Shown piece by piece: positions 49,822-59,900 of a stretch of 64,000 nucleotides of DNA. Positions within the stretch are counted from its first letter, which is position 1, and every line of letters begins with the position of its first letter. Both the position numbers and the translations under genes were made by a program. Source of the stretch: Allobosea caraganae (lineage in GTDB: Bacteria > Pseudomonadota > Alphaproteobacteria > Rhizobiales > Beijerinckiaceae); the NCBI RefSeq assembly GCF_003351345.1, contig NZ_QQTO01000020.1, forward strand, positions 62,001-126,000, given 5' to 3'. Under the pieces are notes generated by a model. That model was given only the letters and a program-made list of their open reading frames with translations. It was not told where the DNA came from and did not search any database.

Positions 49822-52272
49822 ATGCGGTTTGTACTGCGATTCTTCGGGTGGCTATTCGCCGCGGGGGCGGTGGTCTTCGTCGTCGGCGCGCTCGGCGCGG
49901 CCGCGATGATCTGGCATTACTCGAAGGACCTGCCGGATTCGGCGCAGCTCCGTAACTACGAGCCGCCGGTGATGACGCGCGTCCATGCCGGCGACGGCAG
50001 CCTGATCGCTGAATTCGCGCGCGAGCGCCGGCTCTACCTGCCGATCCAGGCGGTGCCGAAGCTGATCATCGACGCCTATCTCTCGGCCGAGGACAAGAAC
50101 TTCTACAAGCATGTCGGCGTCGATCCGGAAGGCCTGGTGCGCGCCGCGATCTCGAACTTCCGCAACCGCGGCTCCGGCCGCCGGCCGCAGGGCGCCTCGA
50201 CCATCACCCAGCAGGTGGCGAAGAACTTCCTGGTCGGCTCGGAAGGCTCGCTCGAGCGCAAGATCCGCGAGGCGCTGGTGGCGCTGCGGATCGAGGCGAC
50301 CTATTCGAAGGACAAGATCCTCGAGCTCTATCTCAACGAGATCTATCTCGGCGCGCCGGCGCCGGGGCAGGGCAGCTACGGCATCGCCGCCGCGGCGCTG
50401 AACTATTTCGGCAAGTCGGTGCACGAGCTGAACATTCAGGAGGCCGCCTATCTCGCGGCCCTGCCGAAGGCGCCGACCGACCTGCACCCGTTCCGCAACC
50501 GCGACCGCGCCATCGAGCGGCGCAACTACGTGATCGATCGCATGGCCGAGAACGGCTACATTGCGCGCGACGCTGCAGACAAGGCCAAGGCGCAGCCGCT
50601 TGGGGTCAACCCGCGCACGGTCTCGCCGAACAACATCGCCGCCGGCTATTTCGCCGAGGAGATCCGGCGTGAGCTGCAGGACCGCTACGGCGAGAAGAAG
50701 CTGCTCGAGGGCGGCCTCTCGGTGCGCGCCACAGTCGACCCGAAGATGCAGCTGCTCGCCCGCAAGGCGCTGGTCGACGGCCTCGTGCGCTTCGACGAGG
50801 CGCGCGGCTGGCGCGGCGCGATCCAGAAGCTCGACACCACCGCCCGCGACTGGGGCCTGCCGCTCGGCGACCTGCCGGTGCTCGGCGACGTCGCGCCCTG
50901 GCGCCTCGCCGTCGTGCTCGACGTCGCCGGCGATACGGCCCGGCTCGGCCTGCACCCGGGACGCGACAATTCCGGCGCGCTGCTGAACGACCGCGCGACC
51001 GTGACGCTCGGCCCGGACGGCATCCGCTGGACCCGGCGCGCGCGCGTCAGCCAGGCGGTCTCGGCCGGCGACGTGGTCTATGTCGAGCCGCTCGACGGCA
51101 AGCCCGGCCAGGTCCGCCTGCGCCAGATGCCCGAGGTCAACGGCGCCATCACCGTGATGGACCCGCAATCGGGCCGCGTGCTCGCCATGGTCGGCGGCTT
51201 CTCGCACGACCAGTCCGAATTCAACCGCTCGACGCAGGCGCTGCGCCAGCCGGGCTCGTCCTTCAAGCCCTTCGTCTACGCGACCGCGCTCGACAACGGC
51301 TACACGCCGTCCAGCATCGTGCTCGACGCGCCGATCGAGATCGACCAGGGCGGCGGCCTCGGCATGTGGCGGCCGGAGAACTATGACGGCAAGTCGACCG
51401 GGCCGCGCACGCTGCGCTACGGCATCCAGTTCTCGAAGAACCTGATGACGGTGCGGCTCGCCAAGGATGTCGGCATGCCGCTGATCGCGGAATATGCCCG
51501 CCGCTTCGGCATCTACGACGACATGCTGCCGGTGCTCTCGATGGCGCTCGGCGCCGGCGAGACCACGGTGATGCGCATGACCGCGGCCTATTCGATGCTG
51601 GTCAATGGCGGCAAGCGCATTCGCCCGACCCTGATCGACCGCATCCAGGACCGCTTCGGCGCCACGATCTTCCGGCACGACCAGCGCATCTGCGAAGGCT
51701 GCAGCGCCGATAAGTGGAGCCAGCAGCGCGAGCCGCGCCTGATCGACAACCGCGACCAGGTGCTCGATCCGCTGACCGCCTACCAGATGGTCTCGCTGCT
51801 CGAAGGCGTCGTCAACAACGGCACGGCGCAGGTGGTCAAGTCGGTCGGCAAGCCGCTCGCCGGCAAGACCGGCACGACCAACGAGGCCAAGGACGTCTGG
51901 TTCGTCGGCTTCTCGCCTGACCTCGCCGTCGGCGTCTACATGGGCTTCGACAAGCCGAAATCGCTCGGTAACTCGGCGACCGCCGGCCAGTACGCCGCGC
52001 CGATCTTCCGCGATTTCATGGCGGCGGCCCTGAAGGACAAGCCTGCGACGCCGTTCCGCGTTCCGGCCGGCATCAAGCTGATCCGCGTCGATCCGCGCAC
52101 CGGCATGCGCGCCGGCGGCGAGGGCGGCATCCTGGAGGCGTTCAAGCCCGGCACAGCGCCGCCGGACAGCTATTCGGTGATCGGCGCCGCCGGCGACGGC
52201 ACTACGCCCCTCAGCGTCGCGCCTGCGGGCGGCGGGCGCAGCGTCGGCTCGGGCACGGGCGGGCTGTACTGA
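49822..52272 (+). CDS. mrcA: penicillin-binding protein 1A (bifunctional transglycosylase/transpeptidase)
   Basis: 816 residues, anchored by one N-terminal membrane helix (about 8-30); builds and cross-links peptidoglycan. The GT51 domain (about 55-230) has catalytic E90 (SAEDKNFYKH) and GASTITQQVAKN. An OB-like insert follows. The transpeptidase domain (about 440-750) has SxxK S479-S-F-K482, SxN in FSKNLMT, and KTGT at 682-685. The tail is Gly/Ser-rich. It follows the amidase and precedes prfB, as in related genomes. Confidence 0.96.
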   Translation: MRFVLRFFGWLFAAGAVVFVVGALGAAAMIWHYSKDLPDSAQLRNYEPPVMTRVHAGDGSLIAEFARERRLYLPIQAVPKLIIDAYLSAEDKNFYKHVGVDPEGLVRAAISNFRNRGSGRRPQGASTITQQVAKNFLVGSEGSLERKIREALVALRIEATYSKDKILELYLNEIYLGAPAPGQGSYGIAAAALNYFGKSVHELNIQEAAYLAALPKAPTDLHPFRNRDRAIERRNYVIDRMAENGYIARDAADKAKAQPLGVNPRTVSPNNIAAGYFAEEIRRELQDRYGEKKLLEGGLSVRATVDPKMQLLARKALVDGLVRFDEARGWRGAIQKLDTTARDWGLPLGDLPVLGDVAPWRLAVVLDVAGDTARLGLHPGRDNSGALLNDRATVTLGPDGIRWTRRARVSQAVSAGDVVYVEPLDGKPGQVRLRQMPEVNGAITVMDPQSGRVLAMVGGFSHDQSEFNRSTQALRQPGSSFKPFVYATALDNGYTPSSIVLDAPIEIDQGGGLGMWRPENYDGKSTGPRTLRYGIQFSKNLMTVRLAKDVGMPLIAEYARRFGIYDDMLPVLSMALGAGETTVMRMTAAYSMLVNGGKRIRPTLIDRIQDRFGATIFRHDQRICEGCSADKWSQQREPRLIDNRDQVLDPLTAYQMVSLLEGVVNNGTAQVVKSVGKPLAGKTGTTNEAKDVWFVGFSPDLAVGVYMGFDKPKSLGNSATAGQYAAPIFRDFMAAALKDKPATPFRVPAGIKLIRVDPRTGMRAGGEGGILEAFKPGTAPPDSYSVIGAAGDGTTPLSVAPAGGGRSVGSGTGGLY

Positions 52273-52297
52273 GGCCTGACGCTCGCTGCCTCCGCCA

Positions 52298-52383
52298 TCA
52301 TGGTCGCCCTTGTGGGCGACCACCCACGTCTCCCTGGATCCGCGTGGCAAGACGTGGGTGCTCGGCACAAGGCCGAGCATGAC
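52298..52383. repeat. dispersed palindrome, copy 2, between PBP1A and prfB
   Basis: Same plan as 36633-36720: outer CATGGTCGCCC / GAGCATGACG ends and inner CCCACGTCT / AAGACGTGGG arms. It directly follows the PBP1A gene. Confidence 0.8.
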
Positions 52384-52483
52384 GTGGAGGGCGGTGATCG
52401 AGGCCTTGGGCGTTTACAGCCGAGCCTTTCACCCCTATCTCAGCGCTCCAGCGCGAACCCGTAACGGAAGCCGATCCCCAATC

Positions 52484-53612
52484 ATGCGTCCCGAAGTCCA
52501 GACCCAGCTCGACAACGCCAAGCAGTCGATCGGACTGCTGAGGAGGCATCTTTGACTGGGATGTCGCACATCGACGCCTCGCGGAGCTGAACGCGCTCTC
52601 CGAGGGCCCCGACTTCTGGAACGACGCCGAGCAGGCACAGAAGCTGATGCGCGAGCGCACCTCGCTCGAGGACCAGATCAACGGCATCACCAAGCTGGAG
52701 CGCGATCTCGACGACGCGCTGACCCTGATCGAGCTCGGCGAGATGGAGGAGGATGCGGCCTCCGTCAGCGAGGGCGAGGCTGCGATCAAGGCGGTCGAGC
52801 ATGAGGCGGCGCGCCGGCAGGTCGAGACCCTGCTCTCGGGCGAGGCCGACCAGCTCGACACCTATCTCGAAATCCATCCCGGCGCCGGTGGCACCGAGAG
52901 CCAGGACTGGGCCGAGATGCTGCTGCGCATGTACCGGCGCTGGGGCGAGCGGCGGAACTTCAAGGTCGACATGCTCGACTACCAGGACGGCGACCAGGCC
53001 GGCATCAAGTCGGCGACGCTGCAGTTCAAGGGCCATAACGCCTATGGCTGGCTGAAGACCGAATCCGGCGTGCACCGGCTGGTGCGGATCTCGCCGTTCG
53101 ATTCGAATGCGCGGCGGCAGACCTCCTTCGCCTCGGTCTGGGTCTATCCGGTGGTCGACGACCGCATCGTCATCGACGTGAAAGAATCCGACTGCCGGAT
53201 CGACACGTACCGGGCGCAAGGCGCGGGCGGCCAGCACATCAACACGACCGATTCGGCGGTGCGCATCACGCATATCCCGAGCGGCATCGCGGTGACCTGC
53301 CAGCAGGAGCGCTCGCAGCACAAGAACCGCGCCAAGGCCTGGGACATGCTGCGCGCCCGCCTCTACGAGGTCGAGCTGAAGAAGCGCGAAGAGAAGGCCA
53401 ATGCCGAGCAGGCCTCCAAGACCGATATTGGCTGGGGCCACCAGATCCGCTCCTATGTGCTGCAGCCCTACCAGCTGGTGAAGGACCTGCGCACCGGCGT
53501 GAGCTCTACGGCGCCGTCCGATGTGCTCGACGGCGATCTCGACCCGTTCATGGAGGCCTCGCTGGCGCAGCGGGTCTACGGCACGGAAGTCGAGGTCGAG
53601 GATATCGACTAG
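52484..53612 (+). CDS. prfB: peptide chain release factor 2, with programmed +1 frameshift
   Basis: Releases peptides at UGA and UAA. The first 23 codons (from ATG 52484) end at TGA 52553-52555. Shifting +1 there joins [15 protein letters not shown] and the rest, giving 375 residues. Features: SPF codon-recognition tripeptide at 203-205, GGQ catalytic motif at 248-250 ([10 protein letters not shown]), and the [15 protein letters not shown] and RAQGAGGQ segments. An annotation that starts at an internal Met (about 52647) would lose the N-terminus. Expression is autoregulated: low RF2 favours the frameshift. Confidence 0.96.
52541..52556 (+). promoter_or_regulatory. prfB programmed +1 frameshift site
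   Basis: AGGAGG (52541-52546), three bases, then CTT-TGA-C (52550-52556). This is the classic RF2 arrangement: an internal Shine-Dalgarno-like element, slippery CUU and a UGA followed by C. Confidence 0.95.
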
Positions 53613-53628
53613 CGGCTAGGAGCCGGGC

Positions 53629-54765
53629 ATGACGACAGAAAAGCCCGGCTCGCGCCTGCGCAACGGCCTGATCAACCTTGGCGTCTCGCTGGCGAGCCTC
53701 GCCGTCTTCCTGCTGCTCTGCGAGTTCGTGCTGTTCCGCTTCGTGCTGCCGGGCAGCGACGTGCCCCGCAACGACTTCGTCAACGAGGTCGTGCGCTATG
53801 CGCCAAACCAGCAGGGCGTCTGGCGCATCCGCGACGAGGTCGTGGCGCCGTTCTCGATCAACGCCAAGGGCTGGAACTCGCCGCTCGCCGACTATCCGCA
53901 GGAGCGCAAGCCGGGTGTGAGCCGCATCGCCTTCGTCGGCGACAGCTTCGTCGAGGCGCTGCAAGTGCCGGTCTCACGCAGCTTCGCCGAGGTGATGCAG
54001 GCGGGACTTTCGGCCACGCGGCCGACCGAGACCTATCGCTTCGCCATCGCGGGTGCCCCGCTCAGCCAATACCTGCAAATGGTCGAGCGCGAGGTGGTGG
54101 CGGCGAAGCCGGACGCGATCGTCGTACTGCTGGTCCATAACGATTTCGACGAGAGCTTCCTGTTCAAGCCGGGGCGCTACACGTCGAGCTTCCTCAAGCT
54201 GAGGATCGAGGGCGGCAAGGTCGCGGGCGAGGTGCCCCCGCAGCCCTGGCGGCCAGGCGCGGTCGAATGGCTGCGGCAGAGTGCGACGGCGCGCTATTTC
54301 CTCTACCGCTGGCAAGTGCGGCCGCAGGCGCTGGTCGATGCGATCTTCGGACCCGCCCCGGCGCAGGCCCAGGCCGGGGACACCAGGTTCGCCGCCAATA
54401 TCGACGTCGCCTCGGTGCTGAGCCATGAGGCAGAGATCAAGCTGACGACCGACTATGTTTTCAAGCGCCTGGCCGAGCGGGCGGGCAGCATCAGTGCGAA
54501 GCTCCTGGTCGCGATGGATGGCGACCGCCAGGCGATCTATGCCGGGCGCGCGGACAGCCCTGCCTTGAAGCTCAACCAGATCGCGGCGGAGGCGGCACAG
54601 CGCGCCGGCATAGCCTTCCTCGACCTGCACCCCGTTTTCGCCGCGGACTGGGCCAGGAACCATCAGCGCTTCGATTTCGATGCCGACTACCATTGGAACG
54701 AAAAGGGCCACGCCGTTGCCGGCGCAGCCGTGGCTGATGCGTTGAAAGCGCTGCCTGTTCCGTAG
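53629..54765 (+). CDS. membrane-anchored SGNH/GDSL-hydrolase-fold protein
   Basis: 378 residues. One N-terminal membrane helix (about 15-40), then a periplasmic SGNH-like domain. Block I GDSFVEALQVP (nucleophile Ser), the later HNDFDESF block, and C-terminal DYHWNEKGH with the Asp/His pair are visible. Such proteins often modify cell-surface polysaccharides, for example as acyl esterases or transferases; substrate unknown. AGGAG precedes the ATG. It follows prfB by 16 bases and converges on the M23 peptidase gene. Confidence 0.85.
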   Translation: MTTEKPGSRLRNGLINLGVSLASLAVFLLLCEFVLFRFVLPGSDVPRNDFVNEVVRYAPNQQGVWRIRDEVVAPFSINAKGWNSPLADYPQERKPGVSRIAFVGDSFVEALQVPVSRSFAEVMQAGLSATRPTETYRFAIAGAPLSQYLQMVEREVVAAKPDAIVVLLVHNDFDESFLFKPGRYTSSFLKLRIEGGKVAGEVPPQPWRPGAVEWLRQSATARYFLYRWQVRPQALVDAIFGPAPAQAQAGDTRFAANIDVASVLSHEAEIKLTTDYVFKRLAERAGSISAKLLVAMDGDRQAIYAGRADSPALKLNQIAAEAAQRAGIAFLDLHPVFAADWARNHQRFDFDADYHWNEKGHAVAGAAVADALKALPVP

Positions 54766-54779
54766 TTTGCAGGCTTGGC

Positions 54780-56111
54780 TTAAAGCATTCCCGCAAGCTT
54801 GCCGCCGGCGCGCAGGAAGCGCGTCGGGTCGAGCGGCTCCTCGTTGATGCGGGTCTCGTAGTGCAGATGCGGGCCGGTGGAGCGTCCGGTCGTGCCGACC
54901 TTGCCGACGACCGTGCCGGTCGAGACCGCCTGGCCGGGCGAGACCAGGATCGCCGACATATGGGCGTAGCGCGTGCTGACGCCGCCGGCATGCTCGATCT
55001 CGACCATGTTGCCGTAGCCGCCGGTATATTCGGCCGTGACTACCTTGCCGGGCGCGGTGGCCCGCACCGGCGAGCCAGTCTCGGCCCGGAAGTCGATGCC
55101 GGTATGCATGGCCGGTGAGCGAGTGAAGGGGTCGACGCGGTAGCCGTAGTTCGAGGTCATGTCGACCTCACCCTGCATCGGCTTGCGCAGCGGCAATTGC
55201 TCGATCAGCCCGCGCAGGCGCACGACCGATGAGATGCGCGGCTGCAAGGCGCTCAGCGAGGCCTCGAACGGGCCGGCGGAGGCGTCGATCTTGAAGGGAA
55301 CGAAGGGGCCGCCGACGCCGCCCTTGGTGGCAGGGGCCGCGACCGAGGCCGCCAGCTTCTCGGCATCGATCCCGGTTTCGGCCAGCGCGCCGCGGATGGT
55401 CTTCTGCGAATCGGCGAGGCTCTCGTCCATCTGGCGCAAGGCCGCGAGCTGGGCGTCGGCGGTGCGGGCGATCGAGCGGTCGACCCGGTCGAGCGTCTCG
55501 GCGACGCGCTTCACCGGCGCCTGCGGCTGCGGCTCGGCCTCACCCGATTCCCAGGGCGCCGGGCTCTTGCGCTCCTCGGCGCCGCGCAGGGGCAGGCTCT
55601 CGGGTGCCGGCATCGGCTTGCCTGGGGCGATCGGCGCGAAGCTGGAGACGCTGGAGGCGCGCACCGGCTCGTCCGGCTTGATCAGGCGGGCGCCGCGCAG
55701 CGGCGCTTTCGCGGCGCCGGGTGCGATGCCGATCGACTGGAGCGTCTCGGCGACGGAGGCGACCAGCGCCTGCTTGCTCTCAAGCTCGGACTGGCGCGTC
55801 ACCAGCTCGTCGACGCGGGCCTCGACGCCGTCCTGGTCGATCAGGGCGCGGCTGGCGAGCCGGTCGATATCGGCGCGCAACGCCGCGATCCGATCCTCAT
55901 AGGCATATTGGCGGGCCGTCTCTCGGGCGATCAGCCGGGCGGCGAGATCATCCTTGTTGAGAATGTACCAGCCGGAGGCGCCGCTGATCGCCGTGGTCAG
56001 CGTCAGCAAGGCGAGCCCGCCGAAGGCCGTGGCGCGGCGGATCGTGTAGGCCTTATGCGAGACCAGCCCCGTGACGGGGAGGGCCGGGCCTTGGGAAGCG
56101 GAATGGGTCAT
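54780..56111 (-). CDS. M23-family (LytM) metallopeptidase, membrane-anchored
   Basis: 443 residues. One membrane helix (about 28-48), a coiled coil (about 60-125), a Pro-rich linker, a second helical region (about 205-260), then the LytM domain (about 325-440). Zinc ligands are in MHTGIDFRA and HLHYETRIN; GYGNMVEIEHAGGVSTRYAHMS is also standard. It is likely a peptidoglycan endopeptidase or an amidase activator of the envelope. Confidence 0.94.
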   Translation of the reverse strand: MTHSASQGPALPVTGLVSHKAYTIRRATAFGGLALLTLTTAISGASGWYILNKDDLAARLIARETARQYAYEDRIAALRADIDRLASRALIDQDGVEARVDELVTRQSELESKQALVASVAETLQSIGIAPGAAKAPLRGARLIKPDEPVRASSVSSFAPIAPGKPMPAPESLPLRGAEERKSPAPWESGEAEPQPQAPVKRVAETLDRVDRSIARTADAQLAALRQMDESLADSQKTIRGALAETGIDAEKLAASVAAPATKGGVGGPFVPFKIDASAGPFEASLSALQPRISSVVRLRGLIEQLPLRKPMQGEVDMTSNYGYRVDPFTRSPAMHTGIDFRAETGSPVRATAPGKVVTAEYTGGYGNMVEIEHAGGVSTRYAHMSAILVSPGQAVSTGTVVGKVGTTGRSTGPHLHYETRINEEPLDPTRFLRAGGKLAGML

Positions 56112-56190
56112 ACGCAGTACCGGATGTGACGCTGCCGATCCTGCAATCAGACAATATTAGGGTTAATCTTTCGCAAAGGGCGCGGTCGTC

Positions 56191-56655
56191 TCACAGCGCC
56201 CGGGCTGCCGCGAGAACCTCCTCGACATGGCCGGCAAGCTTCACCTTCGGCCAGATGCGGGCGATCCGGCCGTCCTTGTCGATCAGGAAAGTGGTGCGCT
56301 CCACGCCCATGTATTGGCGCCCATACATGCTCTTTTCGACCCAGAGCCCATAGGCTTCGAGCATGGCGTGCGCCTCGTCGGCAACGAGCGGGAAGGCGAG
56401 CTCATACTTCTTCTTGAACTTGTCATGGCGCTTGGCGGGGTCGGGCGAGATGCCGATGACCTCCGTGCCCGCTGCGCCAAATTGCTCGCGCAAGCCGTTG
56501 AAGGCAATGGCTTCCTTGGTGCAAGTCTCGGTGTCGTCCTTGGGATAGGCGTAGAGCACGACCTTGCAGCCGCGCAGGCTCGAAAGCGTCAGCGAGCCGC
56601 CGCCATCGGTCGGCAAGGTAAAGTCGGGCGCCAATTCGCCTTCCGTCAAAGCCAC
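56191..56655 (-). CDS. bcp: Bcp/PrxQ-type thioredoxin-dependent peroxiredoxin
   Basis: Reduces peroxides and hydroperoxides. 154 residues from a GTG start (56655) after AAGGAAGG; no ATG gives a sensible N-terminus. Peroxidatic C45 lies in DDTETCTKEA. The usual resolving cysteine five residues later is Ile50 here, so it looks like a 1-Cys form; C30 (RGCKVV) is the only other cysteine. The usual PGCT motif is ETCT. FLIDKDGRIARIW and a conserved RTTF are present. Confidence 0.93.
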   Translation of the reverse strand: MALTEGELAPDFTLPTDGGGSLTLSSLRGCKVVLYAYPKDDTETCTKEAIAFNGLREQFGAAGTEVIGISPDPAKRHDKFKKKYELAFPLVADEAHAMLEAYGLWVEKSMYGRQYMGVERTTFLIDKDGRIARIWPKVKLAGHVEEVLAAARAL

Positions 56656-56920
56656 GGATTGCCTTCCTTTCGTCGTGTTCGGGCTGCATGCAGCGGGAGA
56701 ATCGTTTGGCAGGGTATGCCGGATTTCGGAACCCAAGCCAGCCGAGCATGTTTCGCAAGGGCGGCTCCCGTTTCCGACAGGGGCGTGCTTGAGGGTAGGT
56801 TGGGTGCGAATTCTGGCCGACCAGGAGCGCGCCGGGTCGGATGAGAGCCGAATCGGTTAGTGTTGCGGCGGCATCCGTGCGAGCCTTGGCTGCGCGGTCA
56901 TCCGGGTCGCGGCGTTTGTC

Positions 56921-59900
56921 GTGGCGGGCCTATCCGGGGGTGAAGAATCCACTTCGCTCCTCCATCCCAACGCAAAGGCTCCGGTGAACGAGACGACGGA
57001 TCAAAGGGGGCAGGCCGTGGCGAAGACGCCGGCCTGCGACGAGGTCGCTATCGTGGCGCGCCGGGCGAAGGCCGGGCTCGTGACCATCGCGGTCGCGGTG
57101 GTCGTCGCGCTCGTCACGCTGGCCGGGGCGGCCGGAACCCTGCTCGTCACCGGCATGATCCCGCTTTCGGGCCTGGAGGGCCGGATTTCGGCCGCGATCG
57201 CCGAACGGCTCGGACCCGACTGGAAGGTCGAGGCCGAGCAGGCCGAGCTCAGCCGAATCGACGGCCGCTCACAGCTCATGGTCAAGCAGGTCTCGTTCCG
57301 CCATCGCAGCGGCGCGGCCTTCCGCGCGCCGGAGGCCGTGCTCGGCTATGAGCCCCTGGCGCTGCTGCGCGGCGAGATCAGGCTCGTTTCGGTCGACCTG
57401 CGCGGCGTCAACGTCCGGCTCGGCGTCAACCATGACGGGGCGCTGATCGTGAATGCCGATTCGGCGCCGGTCGAGGTGCCGCCGCAGCCGGTCTTGCCCG
57501 ATGCCGGGCATTGGAACGCCTTCACCAGCATCATGGGCGCCGTCGGCACGCTCGCCCAGGGCGACGGGCTGCTCGGCGCGCTGGAGACCGCCGGCATGCG
57601 CGGCGCCAGGCTGGCGCTGGTCGATCCCGACGGGCGGCAGAAGGCCGGGCTGGAGGATGTCGACATCAGGCTGTCGCGCGCCGATAACGGCGTCACCCGC
57701 CTGACCATGAAGGGCCGGACCGGCTCGCGCTGGAAAGAACTCTCGATCGACCTTTCCACCGACAAGGACGGCACGCACCACGCCGAGGTCGACATCATCC
57801 GCTTCGAGCCGGCCGAGGCGATGGCGCTCGCCTTCGGCACGGCCAGCGTCGCGATCGACGGCCTGCCGATGAAGGGCAAGATCTCGCTCGCCCAGAAGCC
57901 GGGCGGCGAAAGCAAGATCGACGCCCGCTTCGACATCCTGCCCGGCACGGTGCGGTTCCGCGACAGCCCGATCGAGCCGATCACGATCGAATCGGCCCAT
58001 GTCGAGGTCGAGAGCAATGGCGGACTGAACGATTTCCGCATCCGCTCGACCGAGGTGAAGGCCGGCGCGACGCAATTGCACGGCACGGGCCGGCTCAAGG
58101 AGGAGAACGGCGTCTGGCAGGCCGCGCTCGACGTGAGCGGCCAGGTCGCGGGCCTCGACTCGGATCCGCCGGTCGCGATCGACAGGATGCATGGCGACCT
58201 GACACTGGACCAGCGCGCCGGCGAGGTACGGATTCCCAGCTTCACGGTTCAGGGGCCGGCTGTTCATGCCGAGCTGACGGGGCTGGTGCGCCGCGAGGGC
58301 GAGTCGCCCTATCAGAAGCTTTTGATCAAGAGCACCGACTCGGACGCGCGCGCTATCCTGGCGATCTGGCCGGGCTGGACATCGCCGGAGCTGCACGGAA
58401 CGCTGCGCCGGCAGCTGCTCGCCGGCCGCATGAAGTCCGTCGTGGTCGATCTCGACCTGCCCGCGGCCGACCACGCGCGCCTGGTGAAGGGCGCCGGCCT
58501 GCCGGACAAGGCGCTCTCGGTCTCGGTCGACGGCACTCAGATCCGCTTCCAGCCGGGGCCCGGCCTGCCGCCGCTGATCGACGCCGAGGTGAACGGCACG
58601 GCGAGCGGGCGCGTCGTCACCCTGGCAATCCCGAAGGCGACGGCCGATCTCGGCAATGGCCGCAAGCTCGCGCTGAGCGAGGGCAGCTTCAGCCTGCCGG
58701 AAATCTGGGTGCACCGTGCTCCGGCCCGCGTCGGATTCCGCACCACCGGCCCGATGGATGCGCTGGCGGCGCTGTTCGCCTATCCGGCGCTGAAGGATTT
58801 CACGCCGGGCGCGCTCGACCCGGCCTCGCTGCGCGGGATGAGCGACCTCAAGACCATGTTGGTCCTGCCGCTCGCCGACGACGTCAAGGCGAACGAGGTC
58901 ACGGTCCAGAGTTCAGGCAACTTCACCAACGTCGCCTCCGACAGCCTGCTCGCACCGGAGAAGCTCGACGGCGCCAACCTGGCCGTGACCTTCGACGGCA
59001 ACGGCCTGTCGCTGCGCGGCGACGGGCGGGTCAGCGGCGACAAGGCGCAGATCGAGGTCAAGCAGAACCCGAAGGGGCAGGGCGAGGCCAACCTCTCGCT
59101 CGTGCTCGACAATGCCGCCAGGCAGAAGCGCGGGCTCGGCGCCGAGGCCGGCATCACCGGGCCGGTGCCGGTCAAGGTCACCAAGGCCCTGGGCAGCAAG
59201 GGGGACCAGCCGCCGCGCATCGAGCTCGACCTGACCAGGGCGGCGATCGAGAGCAGCATTCCCGGCTTCGCCAAGGCGGCCGGCAAGCCCGGCAAGGTGA
59301 GCTTCAACTACCTCGCCGACAATGACGGGCCCGATCTCGACGATTTCACGCTCGACGCCGCCCCGGTGCTGATCAAGGGCAAGGTCGAGCTCGGCAAGCA
59401 GAACGGCTTCGAGAGCGCCAGCCTGTCGCAGGTCCGGATCTCGCCCGGCGACAACCTCAAGGTCGAGGCCAGGCGCGACGGCAGCCTGACCAAGCTCACA
59501 ATCCGCGGCGCGGTCGCCGATGTCAGGCCCTTCGTCAAGGACCTGCAGGGCGCGCCGGCCCCGGCGGGGCGTCGCGACAAGGCCATGCCGAAGGAGGCCG
59601 ATCTCGACATCGACCTCGACGTGCCGATCCTGACCGGCTTCAACAACGAGGCGATCGGCAACGGCAAGATGAAGCTCGCCAAGCGCGACGGCGATTTGCG
59701 CTCGCTGAGCTTCGACGGGCGGATCGGCAAGGCCAACGTCACGGCCCGCAAGGGCGACGGCTCGGGTGCGCTCGTGGTACAGTCGGAGAATGGCGGCGCG
59801 GTGCTGCGCTTCTTTGACCTCTACCGCCGCGCCCATGGCGGCGACCTGATCCTGACGCTCGGGCCGGGCGAGACCCGCCAGAGCGGGGAGTTGCTGTTCC

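Noticed and set aside
49852-52380. An 842-codon open frame on the minus strand opposite PBP1A
   Set aside because: Composition is that of an antisense shadow; PBP1A has every catalytic motif.
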